Shown: positions 54,930 to 63,129 of the stretch, one piece after another
Numbering within the stretch: position 1 is the first letter of the stretch
How the letters are laid out: every line of letters begins with the position of its first letter
From: Streptomyces scabichelini
GTDB lineage: Bacteria > Actinomycetota > Actinomycetes > Streptomycetales > Streptomycetaceae
Direction of reading: 5' to 3'
Assembly: GCF_011045015.1 (NCBI RefSeq)
Contig: NZ_JAAKZY010000014.1
Location: 23,978-87,977 of the forward strand
DNA length: 64,000 nucleotides
The notes under the pieces: generated by a model
What the model saw: the letters and a program-made list of their open reading frames with translations, nothing else
The model's database searches: none
What the model was told of the DNA's origin: nothing
Position numbers and translations under genes: made by a program

Positions 54930-55193
54930 ATGGAGATCTCAGGCATTTTCAGTGCGATTGTGATCGGTATCGTCATCGGCGTGCTGGGCCGGCTTGTCGT
55001 GCCGGGGCGTCAGCGCATCGGCATTCTGTGGACGATCGTGGTCGGTATCCTGGCGGCCTTCGTGGGATCGGCGATCGCGTCGGCCTTCGACGTGGCCGAC
55101 ACGGAGGGCGTCGACTGGGTGGAGTGGATCTTCCAGATCGCTCTGGCCGCCTTCGGCGTTGTCGCCCTGGACCGGGTGAAACTGCGCCGCTGA
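54930..55193 (+). CDS. GlsB/YeaQ/YmgE-family stress response membrane protein
   Basis: 87 residues with three membrane segments (FSAIVIGIVIGVLGRLVVPG, WTIVVGILAAFVGSAIASA, WIFQIALAAFGVVALDR). The family, once called transglycosylase-associated, is linked to general stress in many bacteria, but the mechanism is unclear. GAGGAGCC precedes the ATG. It is followed by an SDR and an acidic protein, a stress-type neighbourhood. Confidence 0.88.
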   Translation: MEISGIFSAIVIGIVIGVLGRLVVPGRQRIGILWTIVVGILAAFVGSAIASAFDVADTEGVDWVEWIFQIALAAFGVVALDRVKLRR

Positions 55194-55273
55194 CCCGGCG
55201 CCCGACTTTTCGGCCGGGGCGAGACGGGAACTCGGCCGCCTGACCGGACTCGACCAGCGGTCAGGAGGCCGAC

Positions 55274-56164
55274 GTGACCGATCCGCAGCACGCGCAGCAG
55301 AACCCGGCGACGCAGCACCCTCGCCCCGAGTTTCCGGCACAGGACCAGCCCCATCCGGGCTGGACAGGGCCGATGGACCCGCCGCCCGATCACGGTGAGG
55401 AGTCCTACCGCGGCAGCGGCCGCCTGGAAGGCCGCAAGACGGTCATCACCGGTGGGGATTCCGGCATCGGGCGGGCGGTGGCCCTGGCCTTCGCCCGGGA
55501 GGGCGCCGATGTGCTGTTCACCTACCTTCAGGAGGAGGCGACCGAGGCGAGTGAGACGTCCCGGTTGGTGGAGGGTGCCGGCCGCAAGGCCGTCGCGGTC
55601 TCCTGCGACATCCGGGACGAGGAGAACTGCCGGGCGCTGATCGGGCGGGCGTCCGGTGAGTTCGGCCGTATCGATGTCCTGGTGAACAACGCGGCGTACC
55701 AGATGTCGCAGCCGGACGGCATCGAGGCGATCTCCACCGAGCAGTTCGACCGGGTCATGCGCACCAATATCTACGGGATGTTCTGGCTGACGAAGTTCGC
55801 CCTGCCGCATATCCCGGAGGGCGGCAGCATCATCAACTCCACGTCCGTGCAGGCCTACAAGCCCAGCCCCCACCTGCTGGACTACGCGACGACGAAGGGC
55901 GCGATCGTGACCTTCACCCAGGGGCTGGCCCAGATGCTGGTGGACCGTGGCATCCGCGTCAACGCGGTCGCGCCGGGCCCGGTGTGGACGCCGCTGATCC
56001 CCTCGACGCTGCCCGACACGGTGGAATTCGGCAAACAGGCCCCCTTGGGCCGCCCGGCACAGCCCGCCGAGCTGGCCCCGGCGTACGTCTATCTCGCCTC
56101 CCAGGAGGCGAGCTTCATCACGGCGGAGATCCTCAACGCGACGGGCGGCACGCCTCTGCCCTAG
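55274..56164 (+). CDS. SDR-family oxidoreductase (general-stress YhdF/YdaD-like)
   Basis: 296 residues. An N-terminal extension of about 50 residues rich in Gln, Pro and His (PQHAQQNPATQHPRPEFPAQ) is typical of this SDR group. The cofactor motif is VITGGDSGIGRAVALAFARE near residue 57 and the catalytic YATTKGAI near residue 202. GTG start at 55274 with an AGGAGG site. In Bacillus such proteins belong to the general stress regulon; the substrate is unknown. Confidence 0.87.
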   Translation: MTDPQHAQQNPATQHPRPEFPAQDQPHPGWTGPMDPPPDHGEESYRGSGRLEGRKTVITGGDSGIGRAVALAFAREGADVLFTYLQEEATEASETSRLVEGAGRKAVAVSCDIRDEENCRALIGRASGEFGRIDVLVNNAAYQMSQPDGIEAISTEQFDRVMRTNIYGMFWLTKFALPHIPEGGSIINSTSVQAYKPSPHLLDYATTKGAIVTFTQGLAQMLVDRGIRVNAVAPGPVWTPLIPSTLPDTVEFGKQAPLGRPAQPAELAPAYVYLASQEASFITAEILNATGGTPLP

Positions 56165-56200
56165 CGGGTTTGCTCTCGTTCGACGAAGGGAGCGGTCGGC

Positions 56201-56449
56201 ATGAACGAGAAACGGGCGGAGGAGCCGGGCACGGAGACGAAAGTGCCGCGAGATCTGCCCCCGTCGCAGGAAGAAGCCGAGCGGGAGGACGCCATCGTCG
56301 ACGTTCCGGCGGCGGCTGAGGAAGAGCCTTCGGAGGCCTACCCGGACACGGACGAGGCGGGCTCGGGGCGGCGTGACGGCGCTGAGAACGGCGGTCCGCA
56401 GGTTCCCCCGGTGGAGGAGGAGCCCGGCCCTCAGGAACAGCCTGACTGA
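56201..56449 (+). CDS. Acidic disordered small protein
   Basis: 82 residues, rich in Glu, Asp and Pro with no hydrophobic core (RDLPPSQEEAEREDAIVDVP). It is probably intrinsically disordered. I recognise no family. GGGAGCGG precedes the ATG, it is 36 bp downstream of the SDR gene, and codon use is normal, so it is likely real and co-transcribed. A 16-bp tandem duplication follows its stop. Confidence 0.6.
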   Translation: MNEKRAEEPGTETKVPRDLPPSQEEAEREDAIVDVPAAAEEEPSEAYPDTDEAGSGRRDGAENGGPQVPPVEEEPGPQEQPD

Positions 56450-56451
56450 CG

Positions 56452-56483
56452 CCTGACCGACGTCGGACCTGACCGACGTCGGA
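56452..56483. repeat. 16-bp tandem duplication after a stop
   Basis: CCTGACCGACGTCGGA occurs at 56452-56467 and 56468-56483, starting three bases after the stop of the acidic protein gene (56447-56449). The 85-bp gap to 56534 holds nothing else I can name. Confidence 0.85.
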
Positions 56484-56534
56484 CGTCGGCAGCCGCGGTA
56501 CGCGTCATGTGTTGGAGCGTGCCTGCCGCAACGC

Positions 56535-56768
56535 TCACAAGGCGAGCACGATCGCGAACGCGAGGAAGCCCGCGGCGATCAGCACCACCACGACCAGGAT
56601 GAGGGCCAACGGGCCCTTGGCCCAGCCGCGCGTCGGGTTGTGGGTCTCCTGCGGGCCGGCGCCGGGGGTACTGCCCTCGGCAGGCGGGGTCTCGCCGGGC
56701 GGGACGCCGCCACCGGGCTCCAGGCCGGGACTCCGCAGCGGATCGGGATCTGGGTTGCTGTGCTGCAT
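56535..56768 (-). CDS. DUF6480 single-pass membrane protein
   Basis: 77 residues. A Pro/Gly-rich soluble part (PGLEPGGGVPPGETPPAEGS, near residues 14-33) is followed by RGWAKGP and one C-terminal membrane segment (ALILVVVVLIAAGFLAFAIV). This matches the DUF6480 proteins common in Streptomyces, of unknown function. ATG 56768 is chosen because the family starts just before NPDPDP; a longer in-frame reading to 57038 overlaps the carbamoyltransferase. Confidence 0.85.
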   Translation of the reverse strand: MQHSNPDPDPLRSPGLEPGGGVPPGETPPAEGSTPGAGPQETHNPTRGWAKGPLALILVVVVLIAAGFLAFAIVLAL

Positions 56769-56857
56769 GGTCCCCGAGTTCCCTCGCGATCCGGTCACGA
56801 ACGGTGGAGAACGTACCAATACGGAATGTGCCAATTCCGGGCGACTTGTCTCCAATT

Positions 56858-56881
56858 GTTTGAGACAGCCGCAGTGGGCAA
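56858..56881 (+). promoter_or_regulatory. Weak stress-sigma-like promoter upstream of the glycan cluster
   Basis: GTTT at 56858-56861, a 14-bp spacer and GGGCAA resemble the Streptomyces SigB-type pattern GTTT-N14/16-GGGTAY but differ in two bases of the -10. It lies 50 bp before the carbamoyltransferase start. Speculative. Confidence 0.25.
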
Positions 56882-56931
56882 CCGCGTAAAGCTCAGGGTT
56901 CTCACACACGCTTCGGATGGAGCCGCCCATC

Positions 56932-58569
56932 ATGCACATCCTTGGCATCAACGCTCTCTTCCATGATCCGGCCGCCGCGCTCGTCGTCGACGGCCGCACG
57001 GTCGCCGCGGCCGAGGAGGAGCGGTTCAGCCGGCGCAAGCACGGAAAGCGCCCCGTGCCGTTCTCGGCGTGGGAGCTGCCCGAGCACGCCGCCCGGTGGT
57101 GCCTGGAGCAGGGGGGCGTACGCCCGGACGAGCTCGACGCCGTGACCTACTCCTTCGATCCGGCGCTGGCCCGTCCCGCCCAGGAGATGGGCCTGCACGA
57201 CCCGTGGGACCCGCTGCGCATCCGGTACGCCGAGAGGGCCCCGCAGTTTCTGGCCGAGGCGCTGCCGGGGCTTGCCCCGGAGGCCGTCCGTTTCGTACCC
57301 CACCATGTCGCACACGCGGCGTCCGCGGGTCCCGCGTCGCCGCACCCGGACAGCGCGGTCCTCGTGCTCGACGGACGGGGCGAGGCCGCCTCGCATCTCG
57401 CCGGCCGCTACCACGGAGACCGGCTCGAGGTGCTGGCCGCCCAGGCCCTGCCGGAGTCGCTCGGGCTCGTCTACGAGGAGCTCACCGAGCATCTCGGCTT
57501 CCTGCGCAGCAGCGACGAGTACAAGGTGATGGCCCTCGCCTCCTACGGCAAACCCCGTTTCCTGCCCCAGTTGCGGCAGCTGGTCCACCCGACGGGCGAC
57601 GGCGGTTTCCGGGCGCACGGCGTCGACTGGGCGGAGTTCGCGCCCCCGCGCCCCAGGGGCGAGCCCTGGACGCAGGACCACGCCGACCTCGCGGCCAGCA
57701 CCCAGGCCGTCCTCGAAGAGGTGCTGCTCGAACTCGTGCACTGGCTGCACGGGCAGGCCGGCGGCGAGGCGCTCACGATGGCCGGGGGAGTGGCGCTCAA
57801 CTGCGTCGCGAACTCCCGTATCGCGGCTCAGGGCCCGTATCGGCACGTCTGGGTCCAGCCGGCCTCCTCAGACGCCGGAACCGCACTCGGTGGGGCCCTG
57901 CACTTCGCGGCGGTTCAAGAGGAGTCCCCGGTGCCCATGCCGGGCGTCGACCTGGGCCGGGGCTGGAGCGACGAGGAACTGCGCGCCCGGCTCGAAGAGG
58001 CCGCCCTGCCCTACGAGCGGCCGCCGGACATCGCCGAGACGGTGGCCGAGGAACTGGCCCGGGACGGGATCGTCGCCTGGTTCCAGGGCCGCAGCGAGTA
58101 CGGACCCCGAGCCCTCGGACACCGCTCCCTGCTCGCCCACCCGGGGCGGGCCGAGAACCTGGAGCGGCTGAACCGGGTCAAGGGCCGCGAGGAGTTCCGG
58201 CCCGTGGCGCCCATGGTGGCCGCCGAGCGCGCGCACGAACTGTTCGCGGGTCCGCTGCCGAGCCCGTACATGCTGTTCGTGCATGACGTCGTACGGGACT
58301 GGCGTGACCGCATTCCGGCCGTCGTGCACGTCGACGGGACCGCGCGCATCCAGAGCGTCGACGAGCGTCAGGAGCCGCTCGTGGCACGGATGCTGAGCGC
58401 CTTCGAGCGGCGCACCGGACTGCCGGTGGTCGTCAACACCAGCCTCAACACGGCGGGCCGTCCCATGGTCGACGACCCGCGCGACGCGCTCGAGTGCTTC
58501 GGCTCCGCACCCGTCGACCTGCTCGCGATCGGGCCGTACGCGGTGCGCAGGGGGAGGGCGTTCGCATGA
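56932..58569 (+). CDS. Carbamoyltransferase (NodU/CmcH/TobZ family)
   Basis: 545 residues. An N-terminal Kae1-like domain (MHILGINALFHDPAAALVVD, PHHVAHAASA with metal histidines near residue 125) and a C-terminal YrdC-like domain (YGPRALGHRSLLAHPGRAEN near residue 390, VVNTSLNTAGRPM near residue 500) define the family. These enzymes transfer a carbamoyl group to a sugar or antibiotic hydroxyl. ATG 56932 has GGAG at a usable distance; ATG 56917 is in frame. It overlaps the GT2 gene by ATGA, heading a coupled glycan operon. Confidence 0.92.
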   Translation: MHILGINALFHDPAAALVVDGRTVAAAEEERFSRRKHGKRPVPFSAWELPEHAARWCLEQGGVRPDELDAVTYSFDPALARPAQEMGLHDPWDPLRIRYAERAPQFLAEALPGLAPEAVRFVPHHVAHAASAGPASPHPDSAVLVLDGRGEAASHLAGRYHGDRLEVLAAQALPESLGLVYEELTEHLGFLRSSDEYKVMALASYGKPRFLPQLRQLVHPTGDGGFRAHGVDWAEFAPPRPRGEPWTQDHADLAASTQAVLEEVLLELVHWLHGQAGGEALTMAGGVALNCVANSRIAAQGPYRHVWVQPASSDAGTALGGALHFAAVQEESPVPMPGVDLGRGWSDEELRARLEEAALPYERPPDIAETVAEELARDGIVAWFQGRSEYGPRALGHRSLLAHPGRAENLERLNRVKGREEFRPVAPMVAAERAHELFAGPLPSPYMLFVHDVVRDWRDRIPAVVHVDGTARIQSVDERQEPLVARMLSAFERRTGLPVVVNTSLNTAGRPMVDDPRDALECFGSAPVDLLAIGPYAVRRGRAFA

Positions 58570-59597
58570 CCGAGCCATCGCACACCACGGAGCCGACTCC
58601 CCCCACGTACGCCGTGGTCGTCCCGACCGTGGTGCGCGACACGCTCGCCGACTGTCTGGCCGCGCTCGTCGCCGCCATCGGGCCGCCGCCCAGCGAGATC
58701 GTCGTGGTCGACGACAGGACCGACCCGGAGCCGGGGCCTCTCGAACACCCGTTGAGCGTCCTCGGCGACCTGCGTGCCCGCACCACCGTGCTGCACGGCG
58801 GCGGCCGGGGACCGGCGGCGGCGCGCAACACCGGCCTGCGCGCCGTCTCCTCGCCCTGGTGCGTGTTCCTCGATGACGACGTGCAGGCAGGACCGCACTG
58901 GTGCGAGCAGGTCGCGCGGGATCTGGCCGAGGCGCCGCCGAACACGGCCGGCATCCAGGGCGTGATCACGGTGCCGCTGCCCGGCGGGCGCCGCCCCACC
59001 GACTGGGAGCGCTGCACGGCGGGTCTGGCCCGGTCCCGGTGGATCACCGCCGACATGGCCTACCGCACGGACGCGCTCAAGCAGGTCGGCGGCTTCGACG
59101 AACGCTTCCGGCGCGCCTTCCGCGAGGACACCGACCTCGCGCTGCGCGTCCTCGACGCCGGCTGGCGCATCCAGCGGGGCCGGCGCACCACCCGCCACCC
59201 CGTGCGCCCCGCCGACCGGTGGGTGTCCCTGCGCGCCCAGCGCGGCAACGCCGACGACGCGCTCATGCTGCGGCTGCACGGACCCGGCTGGTGGCACCGG
59301 GCGGCGGCACCGCGCGGCCGGATCCGTACGCATCTCGCGGTCACCTCGGCGGGCGTCGCCGCGTGCGCCCTCGCGGCGCTCGGACGCCGCCGGGGCGCCA
59401 CGGTCGCATCGCTCGGCTGGGCGCTCGGTACCGCCGAGTTCGCCTGGGCCCGGATCGCCCCCGGCCCCCGCACCCGGTACGAGGTCGACACCATGCTCGC
59501 GACCAGCGTGCTCATCCCGCCGGCCGCCACCTGGCACTGGCTCACCGGCCTGTGGCACCACCGCGACGCCCCGCCCTGGCAGGAGGTGTCGCCGTGA
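58566..59597 (+). CDS. Glycosyltransferase family 2
   Basis: 343 residues. GT-A features are VVVPTVVRDTLADCLAALVA (residues 18-37), the DDD-type metal motif WCVFLDDDVQAGP near residue 100, and FDERFRRAFREDTDLALRVL near residue 185 with the catalytic acid. One or two membrane segments may lie near the C-terminus (LAVTSAGVAACALAALG). Its ATG overlaps the carbamoyltransferase stop, and its stop overlaps the GT9 GTG. Donor and acceptor unknown. Confidence 0.9.
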   Translation: MTEPSHTTEPTPPTYAVVVPTVVRDTLADCLAALVAAIGPPPSEIVVVDDRTDPEPGPLEHPLSVLGDLRARTTVLHGGGRGPAAARNTGLRAVSSPWCVFLDDDVQAGPHWCEQVARDLAEAPPNTAGIQGVITVPLPGGRRPTDWERCTAGLARSRWITADMAYRTDALKQVGGFDERFRRAFREDTDLALRVLDAGWRIQRGRRTTRHPVRPADRWVSLRAQRGNADDALMLRLHGPGWWHRAAAPRGRIRTHLAVTSAGVAACALAALGRRRGATVASLGWALGTAEFAWARIAPGPRTRYEVDTMLATSVLIPPAATWHWLTGLWHHRDAPPWQEVSP

Positions 59598-60325
59598 CGG
59601 CCGAGCCCGCGATCGCCGAGCCCGCGATCGCCGGGCAAGCCCTCGTCTCCTGTCCCGACAGCTTCGGCGACGTCCTGTCGGCCGGTCCCGCCGTACGCGC
59701 CGTCGGGCTCGCCCTCGCCGCCGCGGCGGGCTTCCCGCAGCCGGTAGGAGACGGCGGTCTGCTCCGGGTGCGGCCGGTGCCCGAAACCAGGGACCTGACC
59801 GGTGGTTCGCCGTACGCCGTGCCGCACCCGGGAGCGGGCGTCCCCGCGCGGGCCCGGCGCCCGGAGCACGGCGCTCAGGCCGTGCGCGAGCCGACCGCGG
59901 CCGGTCACCGGGTCGTGGTGACCGGCGGCCCGGGGGAGCGGGAGCTGACCGCCAAGGTGGCGAGCGCCGACGGGCTCGGCCTCGGGGGCAGGACCGGCGC
60001 GGCGGAACTCGCCGGCGCGGCGGAACTCGCCGGCGCGGCGGAACTCGCCGGCGTGCCGGCCCGCGCCGACGCCGTCGTCACCGGCAACACCGCCCCCGCG
60101 CACCTCGCCGCGACCGTCGGCACCCCCGTCGTCTCGCTGTTCGCGCCCGCCGTACCCGCCGAGCGTCGGCGGCCGTACGGCATCCCGTACGTCCTGCCCG
60201 GCGACCAGGACGCCCCCTGCGCGGACAGCCGCGCACGGCACCGCCCGGCCCCCGGCCGCCCCTGCCCGGACACGGTCACCGCGCACGACGTGCTCGCGGC
60301 GGTGGAGAAGGTTCTGACCTCATGA
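59594..60325 (+). CDS. Shortened GT9 (heptosyltransferase-family) protein, possibly degenerate
   Basis: 243 residues; the family is usually about 330-370. The N-terminal LVSCPDSFGDVLSAGPAVRA matches the GT9 start. The C-terminal domain has VVVTGGPGERELTAKVA, then NTAPAHLAATVGTPVVSLFA and RPYGIPYVLPGDQDAPC, as in ADP-heptose:LPS heptosyltransferases. About 100 residues between them, most of the first Rossmann domain, are replaced by a short Gly/Pro-rich linker. A 15-bp unit encoding AELAG is repeated three times after residue 135. It is coupled to its neighbours, so it may still be translated, but activity is doubtful. Confidence 0.7.
   Translation: MTAEPAIAEPAIAGQALVSCPDSFGDVLSAGPAVRAVGLALAAAAGFPQPVGDGGLLRVRPVPETRDLTGGSPYAVPHPGAGVPARARRPEHGAQAVREPTAAGHRVVVTGGPGERELTAKVASADGLGLGGRTGAAELAGAAELAGAAELAGVPARADAVVTGNTAPAHLAATVGTPVVSLFAPAVPAERRRPYGIPYVLPGDQDAPCADSRARHRPAPGRPCPDTVTAHDVLAAVEKVLTS
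59996..60050. repeat. Triplicated 18-bp in-frame repeat in the GT9 gene
   Basis: A unit built on GCGGAACTCGCCGGC is repeated three times in frame, giving AELAG-A-AELAG-A-AELAG. A further in-frame duplication near 59601-59630 gives AIAEPAIAG at the N-terminus. Such expansions suggest relaxed constraint. Confidence 0.8.
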
Positions 60326-61284
60326 GGATTCTGCTCTGGCATGTACACGGCTCCTGGACGACGGCGTTCGTCCAGGGACCGCACACCTACCTCGTCCCCG
60401 TCACCCCGGACCGCGGACCCGACGGACTCGGCCGCGCCCGTACCTACGACTGGCCGGACTCCGTCGTCGAACTTCCGCCCGAGCGGCTGCGGGACACGGA
60501 GGTGGACCTGGTCGTACTGCAACGCCCGCACGAACTCGCCCTCGCCGAAAGGTGGTTGGGCCGAAGGCCCGGACGGGACGTACCGGCGGTGTACGTCGAG
60601 CACAACGCCCCGCACGGCGACGTGCCAGACACCCGCCACCCGGCCGCCGGCCTCCCCGGCCTGACCCTCGTCCACGTCACCCACTTCAACCGCCTGATGT
60701 GGGACAACGGAGACACCCCGACAACCGTCGTCGAACACGGCATCGTCGACCCCGGTCACCTGTGGACCGGCGAGCTGGCACGGGCCGCCGTGGTTGTCAA
60801 CGAGCCGCTGCGCCGGGGCCGCACGACGGGCACCGACCTGTTGCCCGGGTTCGCGGAGGCGGCGCCGCTCGACGTGTTCGGCATGGGCACTCACGGCCTC
60901 GCCGACCTGCTCGGCCTGCCGCCCGACCGCTGCCGCAGCCACGACCTCGCCCAGTGCGACCTGCACCACGCCATGGCCGCACGCCGGGTCTACGTCCATC
61001 CCGTCCGCTGGACCTCGCTCGGCCTGTCCCTCCTGGAGGCGATGCATCTGGGCATGCCGGTGGTCGCCCTCGCCACGACCGAGGTGACCGAGGCCGTGCC
61101 CAAGGGTGCCGGTGTGGTCTCCAACCGAATCGACGTACTGACCGATGCCGTACGGAACTTCGTCGCCGATCCCGTGCACGCCCGCCTGACCGGCGAGGGA
61201 GCACGTGCGGCAGCGCTCGCCCACTACGGGCTGTCCCGCTTCCTGGACGACTGGGAGCGGCTGATCAAGGAGGTGACCCGATGA
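60322..61284 (+). CDS. GT4-like glycosyltransferase
   Basis: 320 residues. The GT-B C-terminal motif is YVHPVRWTSLGLSLLEAMHL, then GMPVVALATTEVTEAVP near residues 230-260. The N-terminal half starts MRILLWHVHGSWTTAFVQGP and includes EHNAPHGDVPDTRHP. ATG overlaps the GT9 stop and its stop overlaps the next GT start. Sugar donor unknown; a nucleotide- or ADP-sugar fits the heptose context. Confidence 0.87.
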   Translation: MRILLWHVHGSWTTAFVQGPHTYLVPVTPDRGPDGLGRARTYDWPDSVVELPPERLRDTEVDLVVLQRPHELALAERWLGRRPGRDVPAVYVEHNAPHGDVPDTRHPAAGLPGLTLVHVTHFNRLMWDNGDTPTTVVEHGIVDPGHLWTGELARAAVVVNEPLRRGRTTGTDLLPGFAEAAPLDVFGMGTHGLADLLGLPPDRCRSHDLAQCDLHHAMAARRVYVHPVRWTSLGLSLLEAMHLGMPVVALATTEVTEAVPKGAGVVSNRIDVLTDAVRNFVADPVHARLTGEGARAAALAHYGLSRFLDDWERLIKEVTR

Positions 61285-62498
61285 GGATCGCCATGGTGTC
61301 CGAGCACGCGAGCCCGCTTGCCGCGCTCGGGGGCCCCGACGCCGGTGGCCAGAACGTGTACGTGGCCCGCCTGACCGAAGAGCTCACGCGCAGGGGCCAC
61401 GACGTCACCGTCTACACCCGCCGTGACGCGCCCGAACCGCCCCACCGCGTCCCGCTGCCCGGCGGCGCCGTGGTGGAGCACGTACCCGCGGGACCGCCCG
61501 AGCCACTGCCCAAGGACGAGCTCTTTCCGCACATGCCCGTCTTCGGCACGTACCTGGCGCACGCCTGGGACGAGGAAAGGCCCGATGTCGTGCACGCCCA
61601 CTTCTGGATGTCCGGCATGGCCTCGCAACTCGGCGCGCACGCCTTCGGCATCCCCGTCGTGCAGACCTTCCACGCGCTCGGCACCGTCAAGCGACGCCAC
61701 CAGGGCAAACAGGACACCAGCCCGTACGAACGCATCGGCGTCGAGCGGCACATCGGCCGCACCTGCGGACGGGTCCTGGCGACCTGCACCGACGAGGTGT
61801 ACGAACTCGCGGACATGGGCGTGCCACCGCGACAGGTGTCCGTCGTGCCCTGCGGCGTCGACGTGGCGCACTTCCACCCCGGGCCGGACACCGGCGGTGC
61901 CCCCGCACGAGCGTGGGGACGGCGGATCCTGGCGTGCGGCCGGCTCGTCCCGCGCAAGGGCTACGACCAGGCGATCCGCGCGCTGACCCGGATCCCCGAC
62001 ACCGAACTCCTCATCGCGGGCGGCCCCGTACCGGCTCTGCTGGAGGCCGACCCGGAAGCCGAACGGCTCCTCCGGCTCGCCGACCGGCTCGGCGTGGGCG
62101 ACCGCGTGCGGCTGCTCGGCGCGGTGGACCCCTCCGACATGCCCGCCCTCACCCGCAGCGCCGACCTCGTGCTGTGCACCCCGACGTACGAGCCCTTCGG
62201 GATCGTGCCGCTGGAGGCGATGGCCTGCGGCGTGCCGGTGATCGCCACCGATGTCGGCGGACACCGGGACACCGTGGCCGACGGGGTCACAGGCCGCCTT
62301 GTGCCGCCCGGGAACCACCGGGCGATCGCCGAGGCCGCGCGCGAACTGCTCGACAGGAAACGGCGGCGGCTGCGCTACGGCGCGGCGGGCCGGGAGCGGG
62401 CGCTGGCCCGCTTCACCTGGCAGCGGGTCGCGGACGGCGCCGAACAGGTCTACCGCCAGGTCGCGGTGGGACACGAACTGCCTTCGGAGGTGGCGTGA
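61281..62498 (+). CDS. GT4-family glycosyltransferase
   Basis: 405 residues, GT-B fold. MRIAMVSEHASPLAALGGPD, then AGGQNVYVARL at the N-terminus and EPFGIVPLEAMACGVPVIAT near residue 310 with the EX7E acids are typical of GT4. HAHFWMSGMASQLGAHAFGI resembles MshA-type enzymes. ATG overlaps the previous stop and the stop overlaps the SIS gene start by one base (TGATG). It would add a sugar in the same glycan assembly. Confidence 0.92.
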   Translation: MRIAMVSEHASPLAALGGPDAGGQNVYVARLTEELTRRGHDVTVYTRRDAPEPPHRVPLPGGAVVEHVPAGPPEPLPKDELFPHMPVFGTYLAHAWDEERPDVVHAHFWMSGMASQLGAHAFGIPVVQTFHALGTVKRRHQGKQDTSPYERIGVERHIGRTCGRVLATCTDEVYELADMGVPPRQVSVVPCGVDVAHFHPGPDTGGAPARAWGRRILACGRLVPRKGYDQAIRALTRIPDTELLIAGGPVPALLEADPEAERLLRLADRLGVGDRVRLLGAVDPSDMPALTRSADLVLCTPTYEPFGIVPLEAMACGVPVIATDVGGHRDTVADGVTGRLVPPGNHRAIAEAARELLDRKRRRLRYGAAGRERALARFTWQRVADGAEQVYRQVAVGHELPSEVA

Positions 62499-63100
62499 TG
62501 ACGCTCGCGCCCGTCGTCGGGCACTGCGACGAACTCCTCGACGCGCTGGGCCCCTTCCGCGGTTCGGCTCAGATCACCGCGCGCTGGGGCGCACGCCTCG
62601 CCGCCGTACTCACGGGCGGCGGGCGGCTCCTTGCGGCCGGCAACGGCGGGAGCGCCGCCCAGGCCCAGCACCTCACCGCCGAACTCGTCGGCCGTTACCG
62701 CACGGACCGTCCGCCGTTCTCCGCCATCGCGCTGCACGCCGACACGTCCAGCACGACGGCGATCGCCAACGACTACGGGGTGGACGAGGTGTTCGCCCGC
62801 CAGGTGCGCGCCCACGGGCGGCGCGGCGACGTCCTCGTCCTGCTGTCCACCAGCGGGGCCAGCGCCAACCTGCTCTCGGCCGCCAACGCGGCGCGCGAGG
62901 CGGGCCTGCGCGTCTGGGCGCTCACCGGACCGGCCCCCAACCCGCTGGCCGCGGGCAGCGACGAGTCGCTGTGCGTCGGCGCGCCTTCCGCCGCCACGGT
63001 CCAGGAACTCCACCTCGTGGCCGTGCACATGCTGTGCGCCGCGTTCGACGCCGCCCTCGACGGAACCCGATCCCATGACGGACCCCGTTCCCATGAGTGA
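62498..63100 (+). CDS. gmhA: D-sedoheptulose-7-phosphate isomerase-like SIS protein
   Basis: 200 residues, GmhA length. LLAAGNGGSAAQAQHLTAEL is the SIS phosphosugar loop near residue 42, with the catalytic-type glutamate in TAEL. STSGASANLLSAANAAREAG and QELHLVAVHMLC with histidine complete the site. It would convert sedoheptulose 7-phosphate to D-glycero-D-manno-heptose 7-phosphate, the first step to ADP-heptose. The ATG overlaps the GT4 stop. A DnaA-type SIS protein is possible but the HldE-like neighbour argues against it. Confidence 0.88.
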   Translation: MTLAPVVGHCDELLDALGPFRGSAQITARWGARLAAVLTGGGRLLAAGNGGSAAQAQHLTAELVGRYRTDRPPFSAIALHADTSSTTAIANDYGVDEVFARQVRAHGRRGDVLVLLSTSGASANLLSAANAAREAGLRVWALTGPAPNPLAAGSDESLCVGAPSAATVQELHLVAVHMLCAAFDAALDGTRSHDGPRSHE

Positions 63101-63129
63101 CCCGGGAGGAGAGTGCGCCCATGAGTGAC
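63090..63129. repeat. 12-bp duplication linking the gmhA stop and hldE start
   Basis: CCCATGAGTGAC at 63090-63101 contains the gmhA stop, and the copy at 63118-63129 contains the start codon of the next gene. It is part of the window-wide pattern of stop-linked duplications. Confidence 0.75.
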
